This document shows, in pieces, positions 46,340 to 55,929 of a stretch of DNA of 64,000 nt. Below the pieces are notes generated by a model. The model did not search any database, was not told where the DNA came from, and worked only from the letters and a program-made list of their open reading frames with translations. The position numbers and the translations under genes were made by a program. This DNA is from Cryptosporangium arvum DSM 44712 (lineage in GTDB: Bacteria; Actinomycetota; Actinomycetes; Mycobacteriales; Cryptosporangiaceae), in NCBI RefSeq assembly GCF_000585375.1, contig NZ_KK073874.1, positions 6,416,894 through 6,480,893 of the forward strand, in the 5' to 3' direction. Position 1 is the stretch's first letter. The number at the start of each line of letters is the position of its first letter.

Positions 46340-47212
46340 ATGAGGAAGGCACGGGCAGCGATCGTCGGCTCCGGCAACATCGGCACCGACCTGATGTACA
46401 AACTGCTGCGCTCCGACACCGTCGAGCCGCAGTGGATGATCGGCATCGACCCCGGTAGCGAGGGCCTGCGGCGGGCGGCGAATGCGGGCCTGGAGGTGAG
46501 CGCCGAGGGCGTCGACTGGCTGCTGGCGCGCGACGAGCGTCCGGAGCTGGTGTTCGAGGCCACCTCGGCGTCGGTGCACCGGGCCAACGCGCCGCGGTAC
46601 GCGGAGGCCGGGATCGTCGCGGTCGACCTCACGCCGGCCGCGGTCGGTCCCGCCGTGATCCCGTCGGTCAATCTGGGCGACGAGCTGGGCGCCACCAATG
46701 TCAACCTCATCACCTGCGGCGGGCAGGCGACGATCCCGATGGTCGCCGCCGTGTCGCGGGCCACCCCGGTGCGGTACGCCGAGATCGTGGCCACCGTGGC
46801 GTCGAAATCGGCCGGGCCGGGCACCCGGGCCAACATCGACGAGTTCACCCGGGTCACCAGCCGCGGGCTCGAGACGATCGGCGGCGCCGACAGAGGCAAG
46901 GCGATCATCGTGCTCAACCCGGCCGACCCGCCGATGATCATGCGCGACACGATCTTCTGCCAGGTCTCCCCGGACGCCGACCGGGCCGCGATCACCACGT
47001 CGGTGGAGCGGATGGTCGCGGACGTGGCCACTTACGTCCCCGGTTACCGGCTCCTCAACGAGGTGCAGTTCGACGACGACCGGGTGAGCATCTTCATCGA
47101 GGTCGAGGGCGCGGGCGACTACCTGCCGCCGTACGCGGGCAACCTCGACATCATGACCGCGGCGGCCGCCCGGGTGGGCGCCGAGCTGGCCTCCCGGAAG
47201 GTGACGGCATGA
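46340..47212 (+). CDS. hsaG: acetaldehyde/propionaldehyde dehydrogenase (acylating), HsaG
   Basis: This is a CoA-acylating aldehyde dehydrogenase of 290 residues. NAD-binding [16 protein letters not shown] is at the N-terminus, the catalytic Cys in [14 protein letters not shown], and the DmpFG-type [44 protein letters not shown] is near the end. It turns propanal channelled from HsaF into propionyl-CoA. The 3' end overlaps hsaF by 4 nt. Confidence 0.94.
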   Translation: MRKARAAIVGSGNIGTDLMYKLLRSDTVEPQWMIGIDPGSEGLRRAANAGLEVSAEGVDWLLARDERPELVFEATSASVHRANAPRYAEAGIVAVDLTPAAVGPAVIPSVNLGDELGATNVNLITCGGQATIPMVAAVSRATPVRYAEIVATVASKSAGPGTRANIDEFTRVTSRGLETIGGADRGKAIIVLNPADPPMIMRDTIFCQVSPDADRAAITTSVERMVADVATYVPGYRLLNEVQFDDDRVSIFIEVEGAGDYLPPYAGNLDIMTAAAARVGAELASRKVTA

Positions 47213-48246
47213 TCCGCATCACGGACACCTCCCTGCGTGACGGCTCCCACGCGAAGCGCCACCAGTTCACCGTCGACGAGGTGCGCGCGGTCGTCGGCGC
47301 CCTGGACGCGGCCGGGGTGCCGGTGCTCGAGGTGACCCACGGCGACGGGCTCGGCGGCTCCTCGTACAACTACGGGTTCAGCCACACGCCGGAGCAGGAG
47401 CTCATCCGCACCGCGGTGGCCACGGCCACGCAAGCCAAGATCGCGTTCCTGATGCTGCCCGGCGTCGGCGTGAAGGACGACATCCGCGCCTCGGCCGACA
47501 ACGGCGCATCGATCTGCCGGGTCGCCACGCACTGCACCGAGGCCGACGTCTCGATCCAGCACTTCGGCCTCGCCCGCGATCTCGGTCTGGAGACCGTGGG
47601 GTTCCTGATGATGGCGCACTCGATCCCGCCGGAGGACCTGGCGAAACAGGCGCGGATCATGGCCGACGCCGGCTGCCAGTGCGTCTACGTCGTCGACAGC
47701 GCCGGAGCGCTGGTGATGGACCAGGTCGGCGACCGGGTCTCCGCGCTCGTCGCCGAGCTGGGCGACGACGCGACGGTCGGCTTCCACGGGCACGAGAACC
47801 TCGGGCTGGGCGTGGCCAACTCGGTGCTGGCCGTCCGCGCCGGCGCGCGGCAGATCGACGGTTCCACCCGGCGCTTCGGGGCCGGGGCCGGCAACACTCC
47901 GGTCGAGGCGTTCGTCGGGGTGTGCGACAAGCTGGGCATCGAGACCGGCATCGACTTCTTCAAGATCGTCGACGCCGCCGAGGACGTGGTGCTGCCGACG
48001 ATGCCCGAGGAGTGCCGTCTCGACCGGATGGCGCTGATCATGGGCTACGCCGGGGTGTACTCGAGCTTCCTCAAGCACGCGTTCCGGCAGGCCGAGCGGT
48101 ACCAGGTGTCGGGCGCCGAGATCCTGGTGCGGGCGGGTGCGCGCAAACTCGTCGGTGGCCAGGAGGATCAGCTGATCGACATCGCGCTCGAGCTTCAGCG
48201 CGAGGCGGCGGCCGCCACGAACCAGTCCCCGGCCAGCACCGGCTGA
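47209..48246 (+). CDS. hsaF: 4-hydroxy-2-oxohexanoate aldolase, HsaF
   Basis: This is a class II aldolase with an HMGL-like TIM barrel, 345 residues: metal and catalytic segment [52 protein letters not shown] and [20 protein letters not shown], then a DmpG-type communication domain. It splits 4-hydroxy-2-oxohexanoate into pyruvate and propanal, which passes to HsaG. The 3' end overlaps a methyltransferase pseudogene by 52 nt. Confidence 0.94.
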   Translation: MIRITDTSLRDGSHAKRHQFTVDEVRAVVGALDAAGVPVLEVTHGDGLGGSSYNYGFSHTPEQELIRTAVATATQAKIAFLMLPGVGVKDDIRASADNGASICRVATHCTEADVSIQHFGLARDLGLETVGFLMMAHSIPPEDLAKQARIMADAGCQCVYVVDSAGALVMDQVGDRVSALVAELGDDATVGFHGHENLGLGVANSVLAVRAGARQIDGSTRRFGAGAGNTPVEAFVGVCDKLGIETGIDFFKIVDAAEDVVLPTMPEECRLDRMALIMGYAGVYSSFLKHAFRQAERYQVSGAEILVRAGARKLVGGQEDQLIDIALELQREAAAATNQSPASTG

Positions 48247-48812
48247 CCGCCGATCTCGTCGGCCAGCTGTTCGGCCCGGAGGAAACGCTTGAACACGTGA
48301 TGGCGCGAGCCGTCGTTGAGGATTCGTTCCTGCAGCTGTTCGGCGGTGGCGCCCGGGCGAAGGGCGGTGTCCACGACGACGAGCTCGTGCGCCACCCGGC
48401 GAGCCTCGCCCAGGAACACCGCCCGCTCGGCCGGCGGCAGGTGCCCCTAGAAGTGGCCGGTGAACACGCGCTCGAAGCTGTCGTCGGCGAACGGCAGGTC
48501 GAGCGCGTCACCGCGCATCGCGATCCCGGTACGCAGCCGCCGCTGGGTCAGCGTCACCATCGCCGGGCTCTGGTCCAGCGCGACCACGAGTCCACGCAGG
48601 TGCCGCGTGAGGAACCCGCTGCCGCACGCGACGTCGAGCGTGCGCGCCGGCTCCAGGGCGTGGACGAACCGGCACAGGTCGTCGACCTCGGCGTCCCAGC
48701 CGGGCCGGGGCCGCGACGCGAACCGCCCGAGGCTCTCGTACCACTCGTCGTACTCCGCGGCGCGCTGCTCGTAGTACGCCGCCGTCCCGGGATCACGCGC
48801 GAACGAAGGCAT
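48195..48812 (-). pseudogene. class I SAM-dependent methyltransferase interrupted by one amber codon
   Basis: Reading from ATG 48812 gives a normal Methyltransf_11-type protein: RAAEYDEWYESLGRFASR, TLDVACGSGFLTRHLRG, VVALDQSPAMV, GDALDLPFADDSFERVFTGHF. A TAG follows at codon 122 (48449-48447), and the same frame continues GHLPPAERAVFLGEARRVAHELVVVDTAL to a stop at 48195, about 205 codons in all. Family members usually have Tyr at that position (HFYGHL), so TAC to TAG is the simplest explanation. There is no frameshift. It may be a recent pseudogene, a sequencing error, or rarely read through. Confidence 0.8.
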
Positions 48813-49180
48813 CCGTCCACGATCGCTCCGATTCGGCGACCACGCAATCGGGGAAACCCTCCATCCCGGATGCGGTGCGTGGAAACAGCGCCCCGCGGCA
48901 TCAACACGCCGATCGCCCCTCCCGCCCGGCGCGACGACAACGGGCTCGGCAGCACCGGTACCGTCGCCGCCGGCCGGGCCGCCGGCCACACGATCGCCGC
49001 TGCGTACCGAGCATCCGTACGTTCGCGGTCGGGGCCGGTGCTTCCGGCGCCGCGTGGTCTCGCTCCCGGCCGGTGGCGCGGGCGTCCGGTAGGTCCCCGA
49101 CATCGCACCGGCATTCCCGCCGCGAACAAACCCCTCGCGGGCGTGCCGGTGCCGCCCGTTCCGGGGAGCCGTCGCCCGGG
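48813..49180. other. Intergenic stretch without a supported gene
   Basis: This is about 370 bp between the methyltransferase pseudogene start and the ltp2 stop. Open frames here have no start with a ribosome site and no recognisable domain. No KstR box or clear hairpin was seen. It is the longest non-coding stretch in the window. Confidence 0.5.
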
Positions 49181-50350
49181 CTACCCCGCGGTGAGCACCA
49201 GCCCGCTGGTCGGGACACCGGTGCCAGCCGTCACCAGCACCGTCGACGCGCCCGGGACCTGGTTCACCGCGCTTCCCCGGAGCTGGCGGACCCCCTCGGC
49301 GATGCCGTTCATCCCGTGGATGTACGCCTCGCCGAGCTGCCCGCCGTGCGGGTTCGTCGGCAGCGCACCGTCGAGCCCCAGGGCACCGCCGGCGACGAAG
49401 CCCGCGGCCTCCCCGCGTCCGCAGAAGCCGAGTTCCTCCAGCTGCACCAGCACGAACGGCGTGAAATGGTCGTAGAGCACGGCGACGTCCACGTCGGACG
49501 GACCGAGCCCGGCCTGGCCCCACAGCTGCCGCGCCACCGTCCCCAGCTCCGGCAACCGCGTCAGGTCGTCGCGGTAGTAGCTGGTCATCAGGTACTCGTC
49601 GTCGCCGCTGCCCTGGGCCGCGCCCGCGATCAGCACCGGCGCCCGCCGGAGGTCGCGGGCCCGTTCGGCCGACGTCACGACGAGGGCCACGCCGCCGTCG
49701 CTCTCCTGGCAGCAGTCGAAGAGCCGCAGCGGCTCGCAGATCCACCGCGACGCCTGGTGTTCCTCCAGCGTGATCGGGCGCTGGTAGAACCAGGCGGCCG
49801 GGTTGGTCGCCGCGTGGGCGCGCATCGTCACCGCCACCCGGCCCAGGTCCTCGGACGAGGCGCCGTAGGTGTGCAGGTAACGCTGCGCGAACATCGCCAC
49901 CCAGCTCGCCGGCGTGCCGAGCCCGAACGTGTACGCCCACCCCGCGTCCACCCCGCCGGTGGTCGGCGCTCCGGCCAACCCGGCCTGCACCTGGCCGAAC
50001 CGGTGACCGGAGCGCTCGTTGAACGCCCGGTAACAGACCACCACCGACGCGACGCCGGTCGCCACCGCCATCGCGGCCTGCTGCACGGTGGCGCAGGCGG
50101 CACCGCCCCCGTAGTGGACCCGGCTGAAGAACGTCAGCTCGGGGATGCCCACCTCGCGGGCGACCGCGATCTCGGTGTTGTTGTCCTGGGTGAAGCTCAC
50201 CAACCCGTCGACGTCGGCGGGGGTGAGCCCGGCGTCGTCGAGGGCGGCCCGGACGGCCTGCGCGGCGAGTTTGAGCTCGCTGCGCCCGGAGTCCTTGGAG
50301 AAGTCGGTGGCGCCGATTCCCACCAGCGCGGCCCGGCCGGACAGACTCAC
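49181..50350 (-). CDS. ltp2: Ltp2-like steroid side-chain retro-aldolase
   Basis: This is a thiolase-fold lipid-transfer-protein-type enzyme of 389 residues. Motifs: RAALVGIGATDFSKDSGRSELKLAAQAVRAAL, FFSRVHYGGGAACATVQQAAMAVATG, CCQESDGGVALVVTSAERA, VAVLYDHFTPF and NPHGGQLGEAYIHGMNGIAEGVRQLRG. Ltp2 with the DUF35 part of ChsH2 removes the last propionyl unit of the side chain by retro-aldol cleavage; the Tyr residues in the last two motifs are in the expected catalytic regions. Last gene of the igr-type operon; it overlaps chsH1 by 4 nt. Confidence 0.93.
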   Translation of the reverse strand: MSLSGRAALVGIGATDFSKDSGRSELKLAAQAVRAALDDAGLTPADVDGLVSFTQDNNTEIAVAREVGIPELTFFSRVHYGGGAACATVQQAAMAVATGVASVVVCYRAFNERSGHRFGQVQAGLAGAPTTGGVDAGWAYTFGLGTPASWVAMFAQRYLHTYGASSEDLGRVAVTMRAHAATNPAAWFYQRPITLEEHQASRWICEPLRLFDCCQESDGGVALVVTSAERARDLRRAPVLIAGAAQGSGDDEYLMTSYYRDDLTRLPELGTVARQLWGQAGLGPSDVDVAVLYDHFTPFVLVQLEELGFCGRGEAAGFVAGGALGLDGALPTNPHGGQLGEAYIHGMNGIAEGVRQLRGSAVNQVPGASTVLVTAGTGVPTSGLVLTAG

Positions 50351-50715
50351 AGCGTCACCCTCACGGTCCCGCGGACATGGTCACCACGACTCACCCGGCC
50401 GACCACCGCGACCGTGAGCTCCGAGCCCTCGGACGACGTCACCGAGCCCGAGAACGTCAGCCGGTCGTACGCGTAGCACGGCACACCGAGCCGGATCTTG
50501 ACCCCGCCCACCCGCGCCGACGGCCCCGCCCAGTCGGTGACGTACCGCTGCACCAGGCCGGTCGTCGTCAGGATGTTGAGGAAGATGTCCTGGGAGCCGC
50601 GCGCGACCGCGAGATCACGGTCGTGATGCACCTCCTGGAAGTCGCGGGTGGCGATCGCGGTGCTGACGATGAACGTCGGCGTCACCTCGAGGACGAGTTC
50701 CGGCAACTGCGTCAT
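50347..50715 (-). CDS. chsH1: steroid enoyl-CoA hydratase subunit ChsH1 (MaoC-like)
   Basis: This is a 122-residue hot-dog-fold MaoC-like protein: TAIATRDFQEVHHDRDLAVARGSQDIFLNILTTTGLVQRYVTDW, with the hydratase Asp and His in RDFQEVHHD, then KIRLGVPCYAYDRLTFSG. ChsH1 supplies the catalytic residues of the ChsH1-ChsH2 heterotetramer, which hydrates the C22 steroid enoyl-CoA. It overlaps both neighbours by 4 nt. Confidence 0.92.
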   Translation of the reverse strand: MTQLPELVLEVTPTFIVSTAIATRDFQEVHHDRDLAVARGSQDIFLNILTTTGLVQRYVTDWAGPSARVGGVKIRLGVPCYAYDRLTFSGSVTSSEGSELTVAVVGRVSRGDHVRGTVRVTL

Positions 50716-51611
50716 CGAACCCTCCACGCGGGCAGCGTCAGCTCGGCGTCGATCTTCTGCCAGGTCAGTTCCACCGGGGTGCCGATCTCCGGCCGGCCGT
50801 CGAGCACCTCGCCGAGGATCCGGACACCTTCCTCCAGTTCCACCAGCGCGACGACGTACGGCGTCGCGCGCCCCGGGACCGGTGGGTGGTGGTGCACGAC
50901 GTAGCTGAACACCGTGCCGCGCCCGGAGGCGACGACGTACCCGGTGAACTCCGAGCCGCAGGAACGGCAGAACGGCCCCGGCGGGTGGCGGAGGGCCCCG
51001 CACTTCTCGCATTTCTGGATGCGTAGCTCGCCCCGCCCGGTGCCGTCCCAGAAGAACCCGGTGTCCCGGCTGACGACCGGGCGCAGCACGCCGCCGGACG
51101 GCTTCGGCGCCGGCCGGAACTTCAGCACCCGCCACGCCATCTCGGCTACCGGCTCGTCCCCGGAGTACCAGGTGTTGTGCGTCGTCACGAACCAGCCTTC
51201 GCCGAGCGCGGTCTGCTTCGGCCCGGTGACCTCACCCAGCCGGGACCGCACGGTCAGCTCCTCGCCGGGGCGCAAATAACGGTGATAGGTCTGGTCGCAG
51301 TCGGTGGCGACGATCGAGGGGTAGCCGGCCTCGGTGAGCACGCCGAGCATCAGCCAGAGCGGGTCGTCGGCGTCGCGTACCCGGCCCAGGCCCGGCATCG
51401 TCCAGACCTGGATCATCGCCGGCGGCACGACGACGCCGGGATGGCCGGCCGCGCGCGCCGCGTCCTCGTCGACGTAGATCGGGTTCTCGTCACCGAGCGC
51501 GTCGAGCCAGGCATGCGTCACCGGCTCGTTCACCGGGTCGCGGGCGACGAACGGCGCGCTCTCGCCCCGGGCCCGGATCTTCTCGGCGGCTCCGAGGATG
51601 TCGGCGGTCAT
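50712..51611 (-). CDS. chsH2: steroid enoyl-CoA hydratase subunit ChsH2 with DUF35 domain
   Basis: This is a two-domain 299-residue protein. The N-terminal half is MaoC-like (FVARDPVNEPVTHAWLDALGDENPIYVDEDAARAAGHPGVVVPPAMIQVW). The C-terminal half is an OB-fold DUF35 domain with a zinc ribbon of two CxxC pairs (KCEKCG and FCRSCGSEF). In the mycobacterial igr system the N-terminal part pairs with ChsH1 for hydration and the DUF35 part binds Ltp2 for side-chain cleavage, so substrate can be channelled. It overlaps fadE29 and chsH1 by 4 nt. Confidence 0.93.
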   Translation of the reverse strand: MTADILGAAEKIRARGESAPFVARDPVNEPVTHAWLDALGDENPIYVDEDAARAAGHPGVVVPPAMIQVWTMPGLGRVRDADDPLWLMLGVLTEAGYPSIVATDCDQTYHRYLRPGEELTVRSRLGEVTGPKQTALGEGWFVTTHNTWYSGDEPVAEMAWRVLKFRPAPKPSGGVLRPVVSRDTGFFWDGTGRGELRIQKCEKCGALRHPPGPFCRSCGSEFTGYVVASGRGTVFSYVVHHHPPVPGRATPYVVALVELEEGVRILGEVLDGRPEIGTPVELTWQKIDAELTLPAWRVR

Positions 51612-52777
51612 CGGGGAACCCTCTCCAGACCGAGGCCGGCGGTGGCGATGAGTTCGCGCTGGATCTCGTCGACCCCGCCGCCGAACGTCAGCACGGTGTT
51701 GCGTTTGCGGTGGACGTCGAGCCAGCGGAGCAACGCGGCGGTCCCGGGGTCGGCCGGGTCGCCGTGCCGGGACACGACGTCCTCCAGCAGCGGCCAGGCC
51801 CACTGGGCGGCCTGGGCGGCGAAGACCTTCGACGCGGACGCGTCCGCGACCTCCCCCGTGCCGCCCGCCGCCGCCGCCACCTGCCAGTTGAGCAGCTCGT
51901 TCGCGCGCTGGAACGCGTGCACCCGGCCGAGGGAGCGCCGGACGTCGGGGCGGTCGAGCAGCGGTGTGCCGTCCGGATCGGTCCGGGTGGACGCCCAGGA
52001 CCGCACCCGGTCGAGCAGGCCGCCGAGCCGCCCGGCCGGGCCGAGCATCACCCGTTCGTGGTTGAGCTGGGTGGTGATCAGCCGCCAGCCCCGGTTCTCC
52101 TCGCCGACGCGCATCGCGACCGGCACCCGCACCTCGCGGTAGTAGGTGGCGTTGACGTGGTGCGCGCCGTCGGACGTGATGATCGGCGTCCAGGAGTAGC
52201 CGGGGTCGCGGGTGTCGACGATCAGGATCGAGATGCCGCGGTGCTTGGGTGCGTCGGGGTCGGTGCGGCAGGCCAGCCAGACGTAGTCGGCGTCGTGTCC
52301 GCCGGTGGTGAAGATCTTCTGACCGTCGACGACGTAGTCCGCGCCGTCGCGGACGGCCCGGGTGCGCAGCGAGGCCAGGTCGGTGCCGGCCTCGGGCTCG
52401 GTGTAGCCGATCGCGAAGTGGACGTCGCCGCGCAGGATGCCGGGCAGGAAGCGCGCCTTCTGCTCCTCGGTGCCGTAGCGCTGCAACGTCGGGCCGACGG
52501 TCTCCAGCGTCACCGACGGCAGCGGGACGTCGGCGCGGGTGGCCTCGTTGACGAACAGCTGCTGTTCGACCGGGCCGAGGCCGCGCCCGCCGTACTCGGT
52601 CGGCCAGCCGAGCCCGAGCCACCCGTCACGGCCCAGCCGGCGGATCAGGTCGCGGTACTCGGGGCCGTGCCGGTCGACGAGCATCGCCTCCCGCTCGGCC
52701 GGCGAGAGCACGCCGGCGAAGTACGCGCGCATCTCCTCGCGCAGGGCCCGTTGTTCGGCCGTCAGGTCGATCAGCAC
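51608..52777 (-). CDS. fadE29: acyl-CoA dehydrogenase FadE29 (ChsE1-like)
   Basis: This is an acyl-CoA dehydrogenase subunit of 389 residues: LTAEQRALREEMRAYFAGVLSPAEREAM, LGWPTEYGGRGLGPVEQQLFVNEATRADVPLP, GYTEPEAGTDLASLRT, QKIFTTGGHDADYVW, and C-terminal NTVLTFGGGVDEIQRELIATAGLGL. FadE28-FadE29 dehydrogenates the three-carbon steroid side-chain CoA. The GTG start overlaps the end of fadE28 by 7 nt. Confidence 0.92.
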   Translation of the reverse strand: MLIDLTAEQRALREEMRAYFAGVLSPAEREAMLVDRHGPEYRDLIRRLGRDGWLGLGWPTEYGGRGLGPVEQQLFVNEATRADVPLPSVTLETVGPTLQRYGTEEQKARFLPGILRGDVHFAIGYTEPEAGTDLASLRTRAVRDGADYVVDGQKIFTTGGHDADYVWLACRTDPDAPKHRGISILIVDTRDPGYSWTPIITSDGAHHVNATYYREVRVPVAMRVGEENRGWRLITTQLNHERVMLGPAGRLGGLLDRVRSWASTRTDPDGTPLLDRPDVRRSLGRVHAFQRANELLNWQVAAAAGGTGEVADASASKVFAAQAAQWAWPLLEDVVSRHGDPADPGTAALLRWLDVHRKRNTVLTFGGGVDEIQRELIATAGLGLERVPR

Positions 52778-53802
52778 TTCTCCCCCAGGTACCGCGCGCC
52801 GAGCCGGTCGAGAGCGTCCGACGAACCGCCGACCAGCCGCGCGAGGTCGCTCGCCGCGGCCGAGAACCGGTGCAGCGGGTAGTCCCGGTCGAGGCCGAGA
52901 CCGCCGTGCAGGTGATGACAGGTGCCGATCGCCGCCGGGAGCTCGGTCGCCACCCAGTACGCGGCCACCTCGGCGTCGGTGCCCGGGTCGAGGTCGTTCG
53001 ACAACCGCCAGACCGTGGACTGCGCCAGCAGGTGGAGCGTGCGTGAGGCCAGGTAGACGTCGGCGATCTGCTGGGCGACCGCCTGGAACGTCGCCAGCGG
53101 ACGCCCGAACTGGTGCCGGGCGGCCACGTGCGCAACGGTCAGCTCCAGCGCGCCGGAAAGCAGGCCGTCGCCGTAGCTGACCGCGGCGGCGAGCGCGAGC
53201 CGGTACAGGTCGCGCACCGCGTCGGGCCCGCCCACCAGCGCCTGCGCGGGCACCGCATCGAACGAGACCCGGTAGGGCGCGTTCGGCCCGGCGCCCGGTA
53301 CCCGGGAGACGTCGATCCCCGGCGAGGCGAGATCGACGAGCAGGAGCGCAGGGCCGGCCACCGGCACCAGCACGTACTCGGCCGCGCCGGCGTCGGGAAC
53401 GCCGAGCTTGACCCCGGAGACCACGAGACCGTCGGCCACCGTCCGGGGCTCGGCCGGGAACGGCGTCGAGGGCTCGTGCAGCGCGACGGTGATCACGGCG
53501 CCGTCGTCGACGACGCGCCGGAGCAAATCCTCCGCGGCGCCGCACCGCGCCAGCGCCAGCGCGCCGACGCCGAGCGTGGCGAAGAACGGGGTGGTGGCCG
53601 CCCGGCGCCCGAGCTCGGTGAGCACGACCGCGGCTCCGGCCGGCCCGAGGTCGTCCCCGCCGACGCCGGAGGGTAAGGAGAGTTCCACGAGCCCGGCGTC
53701 GACGAGCGCGTCCCACAGGCCCTCGCCGGCGGAGCGCTCGACCACCAGCGCGGCCAGCTCCGCGGCGTCACGCAGCGGTGGTTCCGCAGTGAAGTCCACC
53801 AC
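52771..53802 (-). CDS. fadE28: acyl-CoA dehydrogenase FadE28 (ChsE2-like)
   Basis: This is the smaller (343-residue) partner of FadE29. The N-terminal helical and middle domains are weakly conserved. The C-terminal domain has YGDGLLSGALELTVAHVAARHQFGRPLATFQAVAQQIADVYLASRTLHLL and CHHLHGGLGLDRDYPLHRFSAAASDLARLVGG. It is first in the igr-type operon fadE28-fadE29-chsH2-chsH1-ltp2, with a full KstR box 7 nt upstream of its start. Unlike in mycobacteria, cyp125 is not directly upstream. Confidence 0.92.
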   Translation of the reverse strand: MVDFTAEPPLRDAAELAALVVERSAGEGLWDALVDAGLVELSLPSGVGGDDLGPAGAAVVLTELGRRAATTPFFATLGVGALALARCGAAEDLLRRVVDDGAVITVALHEPSTPFPAEPRTVADGLVVSGVKLGVPDAGAAEYVLVPVAGPALLLVDLASPGIDVSRVPGAGPNAPYRVSFDAVPAQALVGGPDAVRDLYRLALAAAVSYGDGLLSGALELTVAHVAARHQFGRPLATFQAVAQQIADVYLASRTLHLLAQSTVWRLSNDLDPGTDAEVAAYWVATELPAAIGTCHHLHGGLGLDRDYPLHRFSAAASDLARLVGGSSDALDRLGARYLGEKC

Positions 53803-53809
53803 CGGATAC

Positions 53810-53823
53810 TAGAACAGGTTCTA
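53810..53823. promoter_or_regulatory. KstR box (igr-type operon promoter)
   Basis: TAGAACAGGTTCTA is a full-length KstR operator, 7 bp from the fadE28 start and about 163 bp from kstR. Confidence 0.85.
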
Positions 53824-53919
53824 TCCGTGCGTCGCGGCGTTCCGCGACGAAGAGAACGGTTTCTCCACTGTCACGAGGGGACGATCGTGCGTTACGGGAA
53901 CGTGACGGGCGGGCGGCAC

Positions 53920-53951
53920 TAGAACGTGTGACTCCTCGGCCGAGGTACTCT
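53920..53951 (+). promoter_or_regulatory. Promoter of kstR with a degenerate KstR half-box
   Basis: TAGAACGTGTGACT (53920-53933) keeps one perfect KstR half-site and overlaps the expected -35 region. A -10 TACTCT lies at 53946-53951, 35 bp before the kstR ATG. Weak autorepression is plausible, as reported for mycobacterial KstR. Confidence 0.45.
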
Positions 53952-53986
53952 GTGCAGGTATCCGTCAGACCCAGGGGGTAGACCCG

Positions 53987-54652
53987 ATGGCCGGACCATC
54001 TCGTGCGCGCGGTGGCGGTTCGAGCGTCCTCAACACGCTCAACGCGCTCACCGAGGACGACCTCGGCTCGGCCGCGCAGCGCGACCGGCGCAAGCGGATG
54101 CTCGACGCCACGATCGCGCTGGCGACCAAGGGCGGCTACGAAGCCGTGCAGATGCGCTCGGTCGCGGAGAACGCCGACGTCGCGCTGGGCACGCTCTACC
54201 GGTACTTCCCCTCGAAGAACCACCTGCTGGTCACCGGCCTCGCCCGGGAGTTTGAGAGCGCCCAGGAGCGGCTCGACCGGGTCGACATCCCCGGCGAGAC
54301 GCCGAGCGAGCGGGTGCTGTTCGTGCTCGGGCGGGTGACCCGGAAGCTGCAGCGCTACCCGCAGCTCACCGAGGCGATGACGCGGGCGTTCATGTTCGCC
54401 GACGCCAGCGTGTCGGCCGAGGTCGACACGGTGGCCCGGCTGATGGAGCGGATGTTCGGGCAGGCCATCCACGAGGAGCCGAACGCCGAAGACCTGGCGA
54501 TCGCCCGGGTGATCGGCGACGTGTGGCTCTCCAACCTGGTCGCCTGGGTCACCCGGCGGGCCTCGGTCAGCGACGTCGCGGCCCGCCTCGAACTCACCGT
54601 GCACCTGCTTCTAGACAACGTCAGCGAGCGGAGCGCAGCGTCAGCACCGTGA
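53987..54652 (+). CDS. kstR: TetR-family steroid catabolism repressor KstR
   Basis: This is a 221-residue TetR regulator clearly of the KstR group: DDLGSAAQRDRRKRMLDATIALATKGGYEAVQMRSVAENADVALGTLYRYFPSKNHLLVTGLAREF is the DNA-binding domain, and LTEAMTRAFMFADASVSAEVDTV plus IARVIGDVWLSNLVAWVTRRASVSDVAARLELTVHLLL are in the ligand domain. KstR represses cholesterol side-chain and ring A/B genes and is released by steroid-CoA thioesters. Ten matching operators in this window support its role. GGGGG precedes the ATG. The 3' end overlaps the convergent metallophosphoesterase gene by 32 nt. Confidence 0.94.
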   Translation: MAGPSRARGGGSSVLNTLNALTEDDLGSAAQRDRRKRMLDATIALATKGGYEAVQMRSVAENADVALGTLYRYFPSKNHLLVTGLAREFESAQERLDRVDIPGETPSERVLFVLGRVTRKLQRYPQLTEAMTRAFMFADASVSAEVDTVARLMERMFGQAIHEEPNAEDLAIARVIGDVWLSNLVAWVTRRASVSDVAARLELTVHLLLDNVSERSAASAP

Positions 54653-55820
54653 TCTCGCTCGGCGCGAAGATCCGGAACGGCGGGCCCCAGAAGCCGGTGC
54701 CCCCGCTGGTGTAGAGCTGCGTGCGCTCGCCGTGGCGCGACAGGCCACGCACGACCGGCTGGTCGAGCCGGACCAGGAAGTTGAACGGCCACATCTGGCC
54801 GCCGTGCGTGTGCCCCGAGACCTGCAGGTCGATGCCGGCCTCGGCGGCGTGCCGGACGAACTTCGGCTGGTGGGCCAGCAGCAGCACCGGCAACTCGGGG
54901 TCGGCCCCGTCCAGCGCCGCCGCCAGGTCGGTGCGGTGGCCGGGCAGCCCGGACGACTTCGCGGTGACGTCGTCGACGCCGGCGACCACGAGCCGGTCGC
55001 CGCCGCGCTCCACCACCACGTGCCGGTTGTGCAGCGAGTTCCAGCCCAGGTCGGTCATCCGGTCGAGCCAGCCCTGGGCCTCGTTGAAGTACTCGTGGTT
55101 GCCGGTGACGTAGACCTTGGCCAGCCGTGCGTTCAGCGTGCCCAGCGGTGCGGCCTGCTCCCGCCGCTGGTCGGGCGTGCCGTCGGCGATGTCACCGGCG
55201 TGCGCGACGACGTCCGCGTCGAGCGTGTTGATCAGCTCGGCGGTCCTGCGTGACCACTCGGCCCGGTCGATCGGGCCGTAGTGGGTGTCGGCGATCAGCA
55301 CGACCCGGGTGCCGTCCAGGCCGGCGCCGAGGCGCGGCAGCGTCACGTCGAGTTCGCGGACGCGGGAGACACGCATCGCCTCGTAGTGGCCCCAGGCCAG
55401 CAGCGCGACGCTCACGACGAGCGTGAACACGGTGGTGATCCGGGAGGCGTGCCCGACCCCGCCCAGCCACAGCGCGAGCCGCAGCACGTCGCCGATCACC
55501 GACCAGACGAACAGCACCCAGACGACGCCGAGCAACGTGTCGCCGATGCGGGCGGCCCGATCGTCGTGGCGGCCGTGGCCACGCATCATCGAGACCGGCA
55601 GGCCCACGAACCCGGCCAGCACCACCAGCGAACCGACCAGGACGACGGCGAGCGGCCAGTCGTTGGACGGGCCGAGCAGCGTCCACCAGGGCACGCCGAA
55701 CAGCAGCAGCGAGATGACGACGACGATGCCGAGGAACGCCGAGGGGCGCCGGCCGCGCTCGGGGGTGGGTGCCGGCCCGGCGTCGGCGACACTCTGGGGT
55801 GGCGAATCGAGATCGGCCAC
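54621..55820 (-). CDS. membrane metallophosphoesterase (YkuE-like)
   Basis: This is a 399-residue protein. The N-terminal 150 residues carry about four membrane helices. The calcineurin-like domain then shows IADTHYGPID, DVVAHAGDIADG, VTGNHEYFNE, LLLAHQPKF and QVSGHTHGGQMWPF, a complete set of dinuclear metal ligands. Such proteins are often envelope-lipid phosphohydrolases, but the substrate is unknown. Start GTG with AGGAG upstream. It is probably unrelated to steroid metabolism, though it is convergent with kstR. Confidence 0.88.
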   Translation of the reverse strand: MADLDSPPQSVADAGPAPTPERGRRPSAFLGIVVVISLLLFGVPWWTLLGPSNDWPLAVVLVGSLVVLAGFVGLPVSMMRGHGRHDDRAARIGDTLLGVVWVLFVWSVIGDVLRLALWLGGVGHASRITTVFTLVVSVALLAWGHYEAMRVSRVRELDVTLPRLGAGLDGTRVVLIADTHYGPIDRAEWSRRTAELINTLDADVVAHAGDIADGTPDQRREQAAPLGTLNARLAKVYVTGNHEYFNEAQGWLDRMTDLGWNSLHNRHVVVERGGDRLVVAGVDDVTAKSSGLPGHRTDLAAALDGADPELPVLLLAHQPKFVRHAAEAGIDLQVSGHTHGGQMWPFNFLVRLDQPVVRGLSRHGERTQLYTSGGTGFWGPPFRIFAPSEITVLTLRSAR

Positions 55821-55929
55821 GGCGTACTCCTGTTCGACGGTTCCGGCTAACGGAGCGACGGCTCCGCTAATCCCAACGGCACGCTACTCGCGGTGATTCC
55901 GCGTTCCCCCGGTAACCCGCGCCACCCCG

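Noticed and set aside
48901-49218. Possible 105-codon minus-strand gene in the gap before ltp2
   Set aside because: It has no ribosome site or domain, shows Arg-rich shadow composition, and overlaps the ltp2 end.
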